The notes under the pieces were generated by a model. The model had not been told where the DNA came from. It saw only the letters and a list, made by a program, of their open reading frames with translations, and searched no databases. From Cristatella mucedo (Eukaryota > Bryozoa > Phylactolaemata > Cristatellidae), in contig WPIO01000016.1 of assembly GCA_009760855.2 (NCBI GenBank), positions 6,128,501 through 6,192,500 on the forward strand: a stretch of 64,000 nucleotides of DNA. The letters run 5' to 3'. This document shows positions 43,575 to 53,300 of the stretch, piece by piece. The position numbers and the translations under genes were made by a program. Positions within the stretch are counted from its first letter, which is position 1; each line of letters begins with the position of its first letter.

Positions 43575-43725
43575 AGCTGCACTACCATCCACGCATTCCT
43601 TGGTCAATCTCCTGACCTTGACCCGATCGAGCGCTTGCGCGATGAAGTCGAGCGACGACTACGGCAGCTGGCAGTCCGTATCACGACTATTGATGCTTTT
43701 CTTCTTTACTTGCAACAGTAGTTGC
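43575..43725 (+). mobile_element. Tc1/mariner transposase C-terminal fragment
   Basis: SPDLDPIERLRDEVERRLRQ is the conserved end of the DDE domain of Tc1-like transposases (usually SPDLNPIENLWDeLkRrvr). Only about 50 codons remain. No inverted repeats identified. Confidence 0.75.
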
Positions 43726-43961
43726 AACAGTTGCCTGTAGTCTAACGGCGGACGTTTAAGAGCGTTTGATCAGGTCCATGGCGGGGCGAGTCCGACAGAT
43801 TGTTTCTAATAAGGGAGGTGACACGTCACATTAGCACAATAGATTAAGTATGAATTGATAATTGCGAGAACATATTTTTTTCTCATTTCAACCAGTGCGC
43901 CTACTTTTAGTTACACAAACGTTGGTATTTACTCGACATGCCTGCGAGTAGGGGGCTGTCA

Positions 43962-44135
43962 TTGGTGAGCCGTGATGGCACACTAGGTAAGGCGGTTGCT
44001 TTCACAAACTCGGTCCCGAGGTCGTGGCTTCGATTCCTGCGGTGGGCGATTCTTTACCGCCACTGCAAGCAGTGGTGATAGCCATAAAGGCTCTTCTGTC
44101 GCTATACAAAAAGAGGCTGTTTAATCGGCTAGGAT
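43962..44135 (+). mobile_element. SINE-B copy, near full length
   Basis: GTGAGCCGTGATGGCACACT, AGGTAAGGCGGTTGCTTTCA, GAGGTCGTGGCTTCGATTCC, GGTGGGCGATTCTTTACCGC, AGTGGTGATAGCCATAAAGG, CTCTTCTGTCGCTATACAAA and AGAGGCTGTTTAATCGGC. Best example of the family here. Confidence 0.85.
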
Positions 44136-44511
44136 TTATTTATGGTGGCTGCCCCAGCCGTCCAAATACTTTGCGCTTGAGCGTATGTACAGCACTGGCA
44201 TTAGTGGACATTCCTGCACTTCTTTCTGGGAGGTAGATAACATGGCTCAAAGGTTACCTATTGAAAGATATTTTTATAAAGCAGTATGCGCATATTCTAA
44301 ACGCGAGTGCAAACCTTGCCTTTCGAGGATTGAGGGCAGAGCTAATTGCATCGGGGAACAAGCCGACAGCCAAGATAAAGAACGCCCCGAAACAGGGCGT
44401 GGGCTGTTTCTACGATGCCTCCTGCAGTGTCATAGAATGTACAATTTGTGTGCTAGCTTCTGATGTAACTACCCATCCCATTGCAATTGCAGAAGCACAA
44501 TGGCTCCATTA

Positions 44512-44690
44512 GAGCTTGGCCCCTGGGTTTTAGCCCTAAGGTAAGGTGCTCACTCTTCGTGGCACAGGTCTGCACTCGAGCCCTGCAAAGGGCGATCCTT
44601 TATCGCCCAATGCAAGCGGTGGGCGAGAGCCATTAAGGCTCTTCTGTTGCTATACAAATAAGGCTCTTGAATAAACTAGCCTTAAAAGCA
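44512..44690 (+). mobile_element. SINE-B copy, diverged head
   Basis: CTAAGGTAAGGTGCTCACTC, GCACTCGAGCCCTGCAAAGG, GCGATCCTTTATCGCCCAAT, GCAAGCGGTGGGCGAGAGCC, ATTAAGGCTCTTCTGTTGCT and ATACAAATAAGGCTCTTGAA. Confidence 0.8.
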
Positions 44691-44843
44691 CAACAGTTGC
44701 CGATCTGCAGCACATCAGGTTCGGATTTTTCGGAAAGTAGAACACAGGGACAATTGTTGTAAGCCAAAACGTTTTTCCCAACAAATAACTGGGGGCAAGC
44801 GACAGCCAGGCAGTTGGCTCCAACACGTTCGCCCTCTTTCAGC

Positions 44844-44997
44844 AGTGGATGCACTAGCGCATGCAACTAAAATATGTCAATCACCGTCTAAATGCTATCT
44901 ATGCTTAACGTCTGGAGAGTAGTGGATGCACTAGCGCATGCAACTAAAGTATGTCAATCATCGTCTAAATGCTATCTATGCTTAACGTCTGGAGAGT
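44844..44997. repeat. 77-bp tandem duplication
   Basis: Two copies of a unit beginning AGTGGATGCACTAGCGCATG and ending CTTAACGTCTGGAG, with two base differences. Confidence 0.92.
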
Positions 44998-45151
44998 AGT
45001 GACTTAAAGAAGCCTGAAACCTCCTGCTGTAGTAGATTTCGTCGGATTCCACAGCAGTTCCCTCTGTCTGCTTCGCTTGTCTTTGACTATAGGTCTCTCT
45101 TTGTCAATCTGTTTGTGTTTGTTTCTGTTCCTAGGAGTGTGTGTGTGCACG

Positions 45152-45154
<3 letters not shown>

Positions 45155-45207
<53 letters not shown>
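45155..45207. repeat. (CT)n microsatellite
   Basis: About 26 CT units. Confidence 0.95.
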
Positions 45208-45209
<2 letters not shown>

Positions 45210-45382
45210 TGTTCTTATTATTTCACTGACTCACTGCCTTTACCACAACGTTCAAGACTATATTCACTCAGGATTTCTCCCAAGTCACCATTTGAATTGA
45301 ACATTAAATTCACCTTGATATCAAGCATCCCGAGTCCAGCTTCCATGTCACAAGAACTTGACACTCACAGAGGTTCTTTCAG

Positions 45383-45578
45383 GCCAGATTATGACACAGA
45401 TGCAGACTCCGATTGTCTGAAGTTTGTGAAACTAAACAAGCTGGTTGCACCACTACCATACCTGAAGGAGGACGTGTTGCATTTAAACATTTGCCTGATG
45501 TATCAGCGGATGCTTATGCTGGAAGCCATCACAATAGCTGATGCTCTACTGCAACCAATCAGGTGCAATCGATTTTGA
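45383..45578 (+). CDS. Extra TRAF-like MATH terminal exon
   Basis: After a strong acceptor (GGTTCTTTCAG) the frame reads (R)PDYDTDADSDCLKFVKLNKL, VAPLPYLKEDVLHLNICLMY and on to QPIRCNRF and a stop. This aligns with exon 10 of the TRAF gene (RPDTDANVATGCPKFVELKK, LAAPSPYLKDDTIFFKCVID) at roughly half identity, and the intron falls at the same place and phase (CG|G CCA against CG|A CCT). The final strand (DTIFFKCVID) is not preserved. No other MATH exon lies between 37.2 and 45.3 kb. It could be an alternative last exon of the TRAF gene or the relic of a lost tandem paralogue. Confidence 0.6.
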
Positions 45579-46250
45579 TTTACAGGATCTTTAGCTGATG
45601 CTGAAAAGTATGTAGAAGTTAGATGCAAACCATTAATGTACCATGAACGCGTTCGTCTTGCAGTGTGCTAGGAACATGCTTTACAGTATGAAGGCGAGGT
45701 TGGCGAGGTAAAGCAAGTGAGCCTAAACAATAGAATATTTATTGCATACAATTTCACTATCCAGGGAAGTCCAGGATCCACACAGGATCGGTTACCAACC
45801 ATCAAATCACCCACTTGAGTAGCACTCGTGAAAATTATGGCTTCATCAAACATCCCAGCTTCAAGAAAATTCCAAAGAAATGAATCCAGCGATCTAAAAT
45901 AATAGCATCTCAAAAGTAGCCAGCATCTTGTAAATAGAAGACCCACCGAGATCGAGATGTGCTGCTGGGTTATAGATATACGATATTTGAACAATCTGCT
46001 CTCACTGTCACTCGACCTTGACCAGCCTCATCATTTTAAAACTACAGCCAGTCTCCTCCCGGTTACAGTCACTATCAAGAAACTGGAGCGAGTAGTGGCA
46101 GATGAGGTAAACTCTTAAAACAAATAATCAAATCTAGGAAGTAGGTTCGTCAGGATTTAAAGCTAATCCCTCTAAAAAGTCAAAAAAATTTGCAAAAGCA
46201 TAACGGCCTTCTAAAGAATGCGACTTGGGAAAGAGTCTCTCGGCTAGCTC
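45579..46250. other. Stretch without an assigned gene
   Basis: No gene or repeat is recognised. Confidence 0.3.
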
Positions 46251-46251
46251 T

Positions 46252-46410
46252 GCTTGATCGAGCTGGTTTGGCCCAGCGGTCAAGGTGCTCGCCACGACCA
46301 AGGTCTGGCCGAGGTCGTGGTCGCTCGAGCCCTGTGGCATACGTGAAGCACCTGAATAGAGATGTAAGTTCTCTTGGGGAGCTATACACAAATGAATTAT
46401 ATTAAATTAT
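46252..46410 (+). mobile_element. SINE-A copy
   Basis: GAGCTGGTTTGGCCCAGCGG, TCAAGGTGCTCGCCACGACC, GGTCTGGCCGAGGTCGTGG, TCGAGCCCTGTGGCATACG, AGCACCTGAATAGAGATGTA, AGTTCTCTTGGGGAGCTATA, then AATTATATTAAATTATTATT. Confidence 0.88.
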
Positions 46411-46414
46411 TATT

Positions 46415-46640
46415 ACATTGAGGCTTTTGATATCACTGATCATCGTGTTCAATATCAGCAGCCTGCTCAAAACAAAACTTCTAGCCTCATGCCCGTATGC
46501 CTGTTCGCTGACATTGCATCAGCAAAGTCTCAGCTCAAGACACATCTGTTCCGATCAGCTTTCCTTTTGCCCAAGTGAACCGGTCCTTTCATTGCTCCTA
46601 TTGTGCTGTACACATCAAGCCACAACAAGCTCAGAAAGAC
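46415..46640 (+). mobile_element. Possible LINE RT fragments
   Basis: AFDITDHRVQYQ resembles the AFDTIDHKVLL block of L2, and KSQLKTHLFRSAF resembles the FKRNLKTHLFRTAF ending. The pieces are short and the middle is missing. Confidence 0.45.
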
Positions 46641-46880
46641 AGTCACAGTAAAAGCAATCACTTAAGCGGAGCGCACAAGGCCGCAAATATAATTTACTAT
46701 CCGTGCAAGCACGATAACTAAGCATCGGCTAATAAAAAACGACAATGTGGTCGCGTCGGCTCTGATCCTGCAGCAGGCAGCTCGTTGCTGCAACAGACCA
46801 GAGCCGACGTGACGTCGGAGCCCCGAGAGTCGTTCGACACTTCTGCTGCAGTATAAACGGGGCCGTTGACCCGGCTAATT

Positions 46881-46886
46881 TTTAAT
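46881..46886 (-). promoter_or_regulatory. Candidate variant polyadenylation signal of the GDE1-type gene
   Basis: ATTAAA on the - strand, about 240 bases after the stop codon. Confidence 0.3.
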
Positions 46887-47126
46887 TGCACTCTAACTTC
46901 GAAAAGCCACAGCAGTGACAATGGTAGGCATAAACCGTTTAGCAGAGCCATGTGGAGAACGGTACCTTCCAAAATTAATCAAGTTGCAATGTATACGGGT
47001 ACCGGGTGACAGCAAATACCTTGGTCACAGTGATGGGGCAGTCAACAAACTCTTCGAAGTGAAGTTGGCCAGGCTCCATCGCGATAAACCAATTACAAAT
47101 GCAATGCGATACGTGAAACATTCGTG

Positions 47127-47345
47127 TCACATGAAGGTATCCGTCATGTATGGACAGCGGAGAGAGTCGTAATAGCGCTTCAGATCGAGGTCGTTGACTG
47201 TCCAAGCCACGACATGCACCCCACGGTTAAGCCACCTCTTAATGAAGACGGGAGACACGTCGATCTTGCAGATGATGTAAAAAGAGTTGCCACAGACATA
47301 CCACAACCAAGTATCTTGGGACCACTCGAGGACTATGTCCGCGAT
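47127..47345 (-). CDS. GDE1: GDE1 exon 4 with stop codon
   Basis: Encodes IADIVLEWSQDTWLWYVCGN, SFYIICKIDVSPVFIKRWLN, RGVHVVAWTVNDLDLKRYYD, SLRCPYMTDTFM. Acceptor GTTTGTAG. It aligns along its whole length with human GDE1 (MMDILLDWSMHNILWYLCGI onwards) and ends about eight residues earlier. Confidence 0.95.
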   Translation of the reverse strand: MADIVLEWSQDTWLWYVCGNSFYIICKIDVSPVFIKRWLNRGVHVVAWTVNDLDLKRYYDSLRCPYMTDTFM

Positions 47346-50300
47346 CTACAAACGTAGTAACTTGCCAGCTCTCGGCCGAGGCAGGCAACAACTACTGAGT
47401 GAACTCTGGCAGTCAAGAAATTTGTTAAACTAACGACAGAGCCAAGAATTGCATGCGGCCAGAGGAACAGTAAGCAGTCATTGGCTTGGCTTCGACAAGT
47501 TAGCTAGCATCATCGCAGAGCCACACAGAACGAGAAGAATTAGCCCAAAGGCAGCCCAACATTAAAGAATAACACACAGGCGATAGACGAGCAGTTACAG
47601 TGGGCATGAGCTCGATCACTACTCGTTGTCACTCCAGCGATCACTACTCGTTGTCACTCCAGCGATCACTACTTGTTGTCACTCCAGCGATCAATACCCG
47701 TTGTCACTCCAGCGATAACTACTCGTTGTCACTCTAGCGATCACTACTCGTTGTCACTGCAGCTGCCTTGTTTTTTCGAAGCTGACTTCCCTCGAGCATA
47801 CAGCTGATAAGCCAGAGGAACAGTAAGACAGGATATGGAGTCTTCTTAGTGGCTGAAATGCACTCGCTCTCTCAGCAATTGCCATTAGGGTCACCCCTTG
47901 CTGATACCAATAGCACATGAGTGACGTGAGTCTATCTGAGGGCTCTCGACACACCAGCTCCACTGATATATACTCTGAAAACCACACAGTTACCCAGGAG
48001 GCAAACAGATCAGCTTATCAGCAGATCAAACAGGTCAGGAGGCAACAGATGTCAAGCCTTTTGTTATGTTACAGGCCTAGAAGGGTCTGAGGATCACAGC
48101 CCGTGAGCCACACTCTGAACTACAGCCAGAAAGCCAACAAAAGTATCCCGGCACAGCCGACCGCCATTAGGGAGCCCCGATTTGCACGCAGATTCGGCAA
48201 TGCCATCAAGAGCAGAGATACCAAGCTACTTCATGCTAGCAATATGCAACCAGTACGGTTATTTTTACGGTGAAAGCAAGCTCTGCGAGCTCTCACTCCG
48301 ACACGTCTACGGACACGTCTACGGACACGCCTGAGAGAGAGCAGACGCTCACGAGGTAGACGGCCAAATCTGCAGCTGGTTGAGCTGGTCGTGTTTGTAC
48401 CGCTGTCGCCGCCATCCACAGGACTGAGAGCACTGGCACTCACTTGCACCCATCCATTTTATTGTGCAGTGAACAGGGGTTTCACAATTTGGGACATGCA
48501 AAGATTGACCTCAATCCTCGACGATTTTCAGATGCAGGTGCGGAATAGCGGTGGCGATTTGTGCATACGGATCAGAAGTGCCTAGCCAGTGTGCAGGGCC
48601 ACAGAAGCTCTGTCTGACTCTGTCCGAGGCCCTGAGGACGACATTGCGATTTCGAGGCAAGACAAAGAAGCCCACAGTAGCGCCTGGGCGCCACCACATT
48701 GGCCAAATCTCCACGAGGCAACACAATAAATGAGGGATGCAAGCGCTTACCTCAGCAAAAAAGTGGGCAAGATCGCCTCGGTGCTTCCTTTGCCCGTCAG
48801 CTGTGTACTGGTTGACTTTGTGCTGATGCGTCAAACCAGTGATAGCTTCTGGAATGGCAGCTCGGACACGATATATGACAGAGGACTGGAACGATGCAAC
48901 CACCGCATTGCTTTGCAGGTATGGGTGCTTCGAGTAGGCATCGACCAAGGTCTTTACTGTGAGCCCCACAGAGTCCCCTACAATGTCAGGAATGCATTGC
49001 CTTTTACGAGACCAGGCCCTTCGGCCAGTCCAGCCAAGCGACGGCAGTCGTAACTGCGAGCGGCTAGATTGCAAAGCCTAAAGCGTCCAAGAGAAGGTCG
49101 CCAGGGGAGGCAAAAGCACACAATGACACAATGACGCAGTCAATTGAAAGCCGTGCCCGAAACATCAGCGAACATGTGCAAGGTGGGCAGGCAAGTCTTC
49201 AGTGAAGGGCACCATCTCATGCTCTACGGGTTATACGTATCGCGAGTCATCAACTAATTGCACTGATGCAAGGCGCAGTAATATAAGTGCTGGCGCTACG
49301 GTCAATCACAGGGGAAGCCTAGAAAAGCGAGCACACTCTCGTACGATGGCCATAGCAGAGACCAAGATGTGAGAATCTGGTGTCCCTGCTGCCAAGTTAG
49401 AAAGGAGATAAGGAATAATATAATAATAATATAATTCATTTATATAGCGCCCCAAGAGAACTTAATCTCTATAAAGGCGCTTCACATATGCCTCAGGGCT
49501 TGAGCCCACGACCTCAGCCAGACCTTGGCCGGGCGAGCACCTTAACCACTGGACCAACCAGCTTGCAGAAAAGATAGGGGTTAGCACGAACGCCAACCCC
49601 CACAGGCATAAATTATGCACCCGAGTTGCCCCTATTTGGGGCAATGGCAGGCGTCAGCCCGGCCGATGTGCAATGGTCAGGCCTCGTCCTGGAGGCACCG
49701 CCGTCATGATCGCGGTCGCCCCTGTGCCAGGTAAGTGTGAGAAAAAGTCAGCTACACTGAATTGACTAATGCACGACTTGAGCCCACAACCTGAGCCGTG
49801 AAGTGCAAGCACTTGACCCCTGAGCTATTAAAAATAATAATAAATAACAATAGAACATTTATATAGCACCCTGAGAGAATAATAGCTCTTTCTGGGCACT
49901 TAATACATACTTAAGAGGAAGCATGTCCATTGGTCAGCAACAACATGCACAATTTCCAAACACACGAGCACACAAAGGTCTACTCATGCTGACCTAGCAA
50001 ATGCTGTAAGAGACAGGTACAAAAGTAGAATACTAGCTGATTCAGCTGCCTATTTCGTTAGCGACAGAAGAGCCTTGACGACTGCCGAGTCCAGAATCAA
50101 ATGTAAGCTACATTTTCAAGTTCCTAGCTGTTTCTTTAATGAAGGAGTACGCCGAGCTGGTTTGGTCCAGCGGTTCAGCTGGTCGCCCTGACCAAGGTCT
50201 GGCTGAGGTCGTGGGCTCGAGCCCCGAGGCATATGTGAAGCGCCTGAATAGAAATTAAGTTCTCTCAGGGAGCTATACAAATGAATTAATAATAATAATT

Positions 50301-53300
50301 AATATCGCCACCGCTTGCAGCAGCAATAAAGGATCGCCCACCACAAGATTCGAACCCACGAACTCGGGTTCGAGATCGTGAAAAGCAACCGCCCTACCCA
50401 GTGAGCCATCAGCTTTTGCGCTTGTAATTAAATCTCGTCAAGACAGGAACCGAAAAGATGGCCCAGGGGCAGCACCAATAGCTGGCCATTTCACCGACAT
50501 GCTGCTCACTTCTCGAACTCTACTTCTCAAGCTTTTAACGAGGGCCCGATTGCTGGCGCCGCCCTCTAGAGACTGGCAGAGCTCGTGGCCAGCAGGCCCT
50601 GCCTTTGCCGCCAGCCTGCACGCTCTCGGAGAGCTGTCAAGCAGCTGCCGAAACTCTTCGGCAACCACTTTTCACGGGAGCCGCAGCTGCCGCCCACCGA
50701 ACCGCAACCCAGCGGCCGGCAGACCTGGCGAGCGGTACAGTGGGCGCAAACCTTTGATGTCCAGGAAGACCTTCAGGCCGAGCTCTTCGCACAGCGCCAC
50801 CGCCTCGTCGAGCGTTGGGATCGGCTCGTGTGGAAACGCCGAGGACCGCGCGTGCCTGGCGGCGGCGTTCAGCGTGCGTGCCTCGGCGAGGCTCATGTCT
50901 CGGATGCGACCCGTGCCGTTGGTCGTTCGATCCACGGTGTCGTCGTGCAAGATGACCGCGGCGCCGTCCCGGGTGAAGGCCACGTCCAGCTCGACCGCGT
51001 GCGCACCGCTGGCCTTTGCAAGGCGGATGGACCCTGCAGCACAGCACCGGTGACTCGAGCGTGGCGTGGCGCCGTCAGGAGCGAGGCCCGTGAACACGCA
51101 GCAGGTGCTGGAGGCTGGCCACCACTGGCGATCGCTGGTCGTGAGAGCAGGCGTAGCGTCTGCACAGCGATGCCTGACAAGCATCAGGTGCCACTTTGTC
51201 TGCTGTTTGTTCGTTCGTTTGAAGCCACTGATTGGCACGAAAATGCTGCATTGCTGGTTCGGCACAGCGGTTAAGGTGCTCGCCCCGGGACCGAGGTCTG
51301 GCCGAGGTCGTGGGCTCAAGCCCCGTGGCATATGCGTAAGCGCCTGAATAGAGATTAAGTTCTCTTAGGGCACTATACAAATGAATCACATATAAATACT
51401 CGCTACATCCGTTAGCAGAAGCATTTATCTAGAATCTTCTGGCCTCATTTATAGAAGAGCTAGACGGACGGACGAAGGCAAGCATTGCTAGGATTGCCTC
51501 TACACATGCGACCGTCAATTACAGTACACTCAATTCAAGGTCAGCTGCATTGCATTCACGCTTAAGAGTTGTATACTCTAGCACTGGAGGCTACGATAAT
51601 GAGTTACGGCTCATCTGCATTTGAGGACTGACTCAACAAGCAATGCGCACATTATGGTTTGCTTCGGACAATTGCAGCTGCAAGCGCACGAGTAAACACC
51701 GCCCGGTGCCCAGTGGTGGGCCAGCGATAAACTGCAACCTACACAGGTTCGCTAGTAAGCTGTACCTTCACAACAAAATACGATGTAAACCCTCTCGAAA
51801 GCAGTATGATAATAATCATAAATAATAATAGGTCATGTGCATATTGCATCTTAAGAGAAGTTGACCTCTGTCGAGGCGCTGACCTCAGAGGTCACTGCAA
51901 AAATCAGTACCCAAGGGGTAGTGGCATGCACGGCATCAAGGATACAAAAGCAAACAAGTAGCATGCTTAGGCAAGCATGCCAAAGTAAACAATATGAGCA
52001 CACTCGTGACCACCGGTTAATAAGACCTGCGGCTAGTAACAAGCACCGAGTCATGCATAGGTAAAGCCTTAAGTAGGCTTTTCAAGTTCGCTACAGAAAA
52101 CTCGGCTCATTGCCACCCACCAGTCCTTCCGGCTTTGTGAATTTACAGTCGGAGATTTATTACATAGGTGAGCAACCAAAGCGGACCAAACGGAACACAA
52201 ACGACAAGTTCACTGGGGTGCTAGGAAAGCTGACTGGAGTAGATGATGCCTCTTTAACTGAGACCTTGAGGAGGCAACGTCATTCCAGGTAGTGACTGCA
52301 CTCACTTTTAGGTCCCTTCATTGTTTGGCTCCAGTCTATCTCTCAGATAAACTACCCCATCAGGCCAAGCATCGTACCACCCGCTTTTCGGAATCCAACA
52401 GTCTACAAGTACCTGTCTGATCTACTACCCCACTTGCTAAGCAACGTACCACCTGCTTTTCGGAATCTAATCGTACACCTGTACCTCGCATGAACCTCAG
52501 GTCCTTTGGAGAGCACGCCTTTAGCTCATAAAGCCTGAAACTCACTTCCCATTGGCATCACGACATCCCCTGACTTGATCACATTTGAAAAGAAACTAAA
52601 AACACTTATTTACCACAGCATGTAGTGGGTCCATGTTATTTGCCCTTTGTGTGCGTATGCATGCTGACACTGTGCATGCTGCCACGAACCATGTCGGCAT
52701 GCTGACCCTGTGCATGTCACCCCTAACCACGTTATGCTTGTTGTCATTAAGCCTACTACCACTAACCCTTCGATCGTGCTTCCTTTGCAGCAAATGTAAG
52801 TGCTTATAAAGAGATCGAGTTCTCTAAGGGTGCCATATCAAATGCATTATTATTATTATTATTACCCAAAAGCAACAGGATCCAGACTTTGGTGGACAGG
52901 AGCTGAAGGCTCGACCATCAAAAAGGTTTTAATTGTGAGGGACGGCAAGATGACATAGATGCTGACAAGTGGGCGGTGCAGGAGCACAGTGGATGAGCTC
53001 GAAGGTCGGATAGGTCAAGGCTGGTGCTAGCAAGTGCCCTGTAAACCAGACTGCTAATCTTAAAAATAGATTCGATACTTGTTACGGAGCCATTAAAGCT
53101 CTGACAGAAGTGAGGTGATGTGGCAGCTACGACGTTGCCGACAGACCAGCCGAGACAGCTGAGTCGTGCACCAGTTGCAGACGATCAAGGCCAAGCAGGC
53201 CGACAGTCTTGAATGAACGTAATTGCAACAGTCTAGACTCGACCTCACGACCAAATGCACGAACTCTAATAGGACCGTGCAGATACGGCACGGACAGAGC

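Noticed and set aside
44185-44512. FWEVDNMAQRL near 44227, resembling a MATH entry strand
   Set aside because: The following residues do not continue as MATH, no splice site fits, and it lies directly after a SINE.
45141-45380. Ser-Leu-rich open frame through the CT microsatellite before the extra MATH exon
   Set aside because: Translation of (CT)n. Only the part after the acceptor at 45383 aligns with TRAF.
37240-45380. A complete second TRAF gene between the two MATH terminal exons
   Set aside because: The interval is filled with L2, pogo, SINE and Tc1 sequence and microsatellites; no RING, zinc-finger or MATH-core exon was found.
47630-47760. CRISPR-like appearance of the 25-bp array
   Set aside because: Units are contiguous without unique spacers; this is a eukaryotic minisatellite.
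50499-51274. Long + strand open frames opposite GDE1 exon 2
   Set aside because: Antisense shadows of a GC-rich coding exon.
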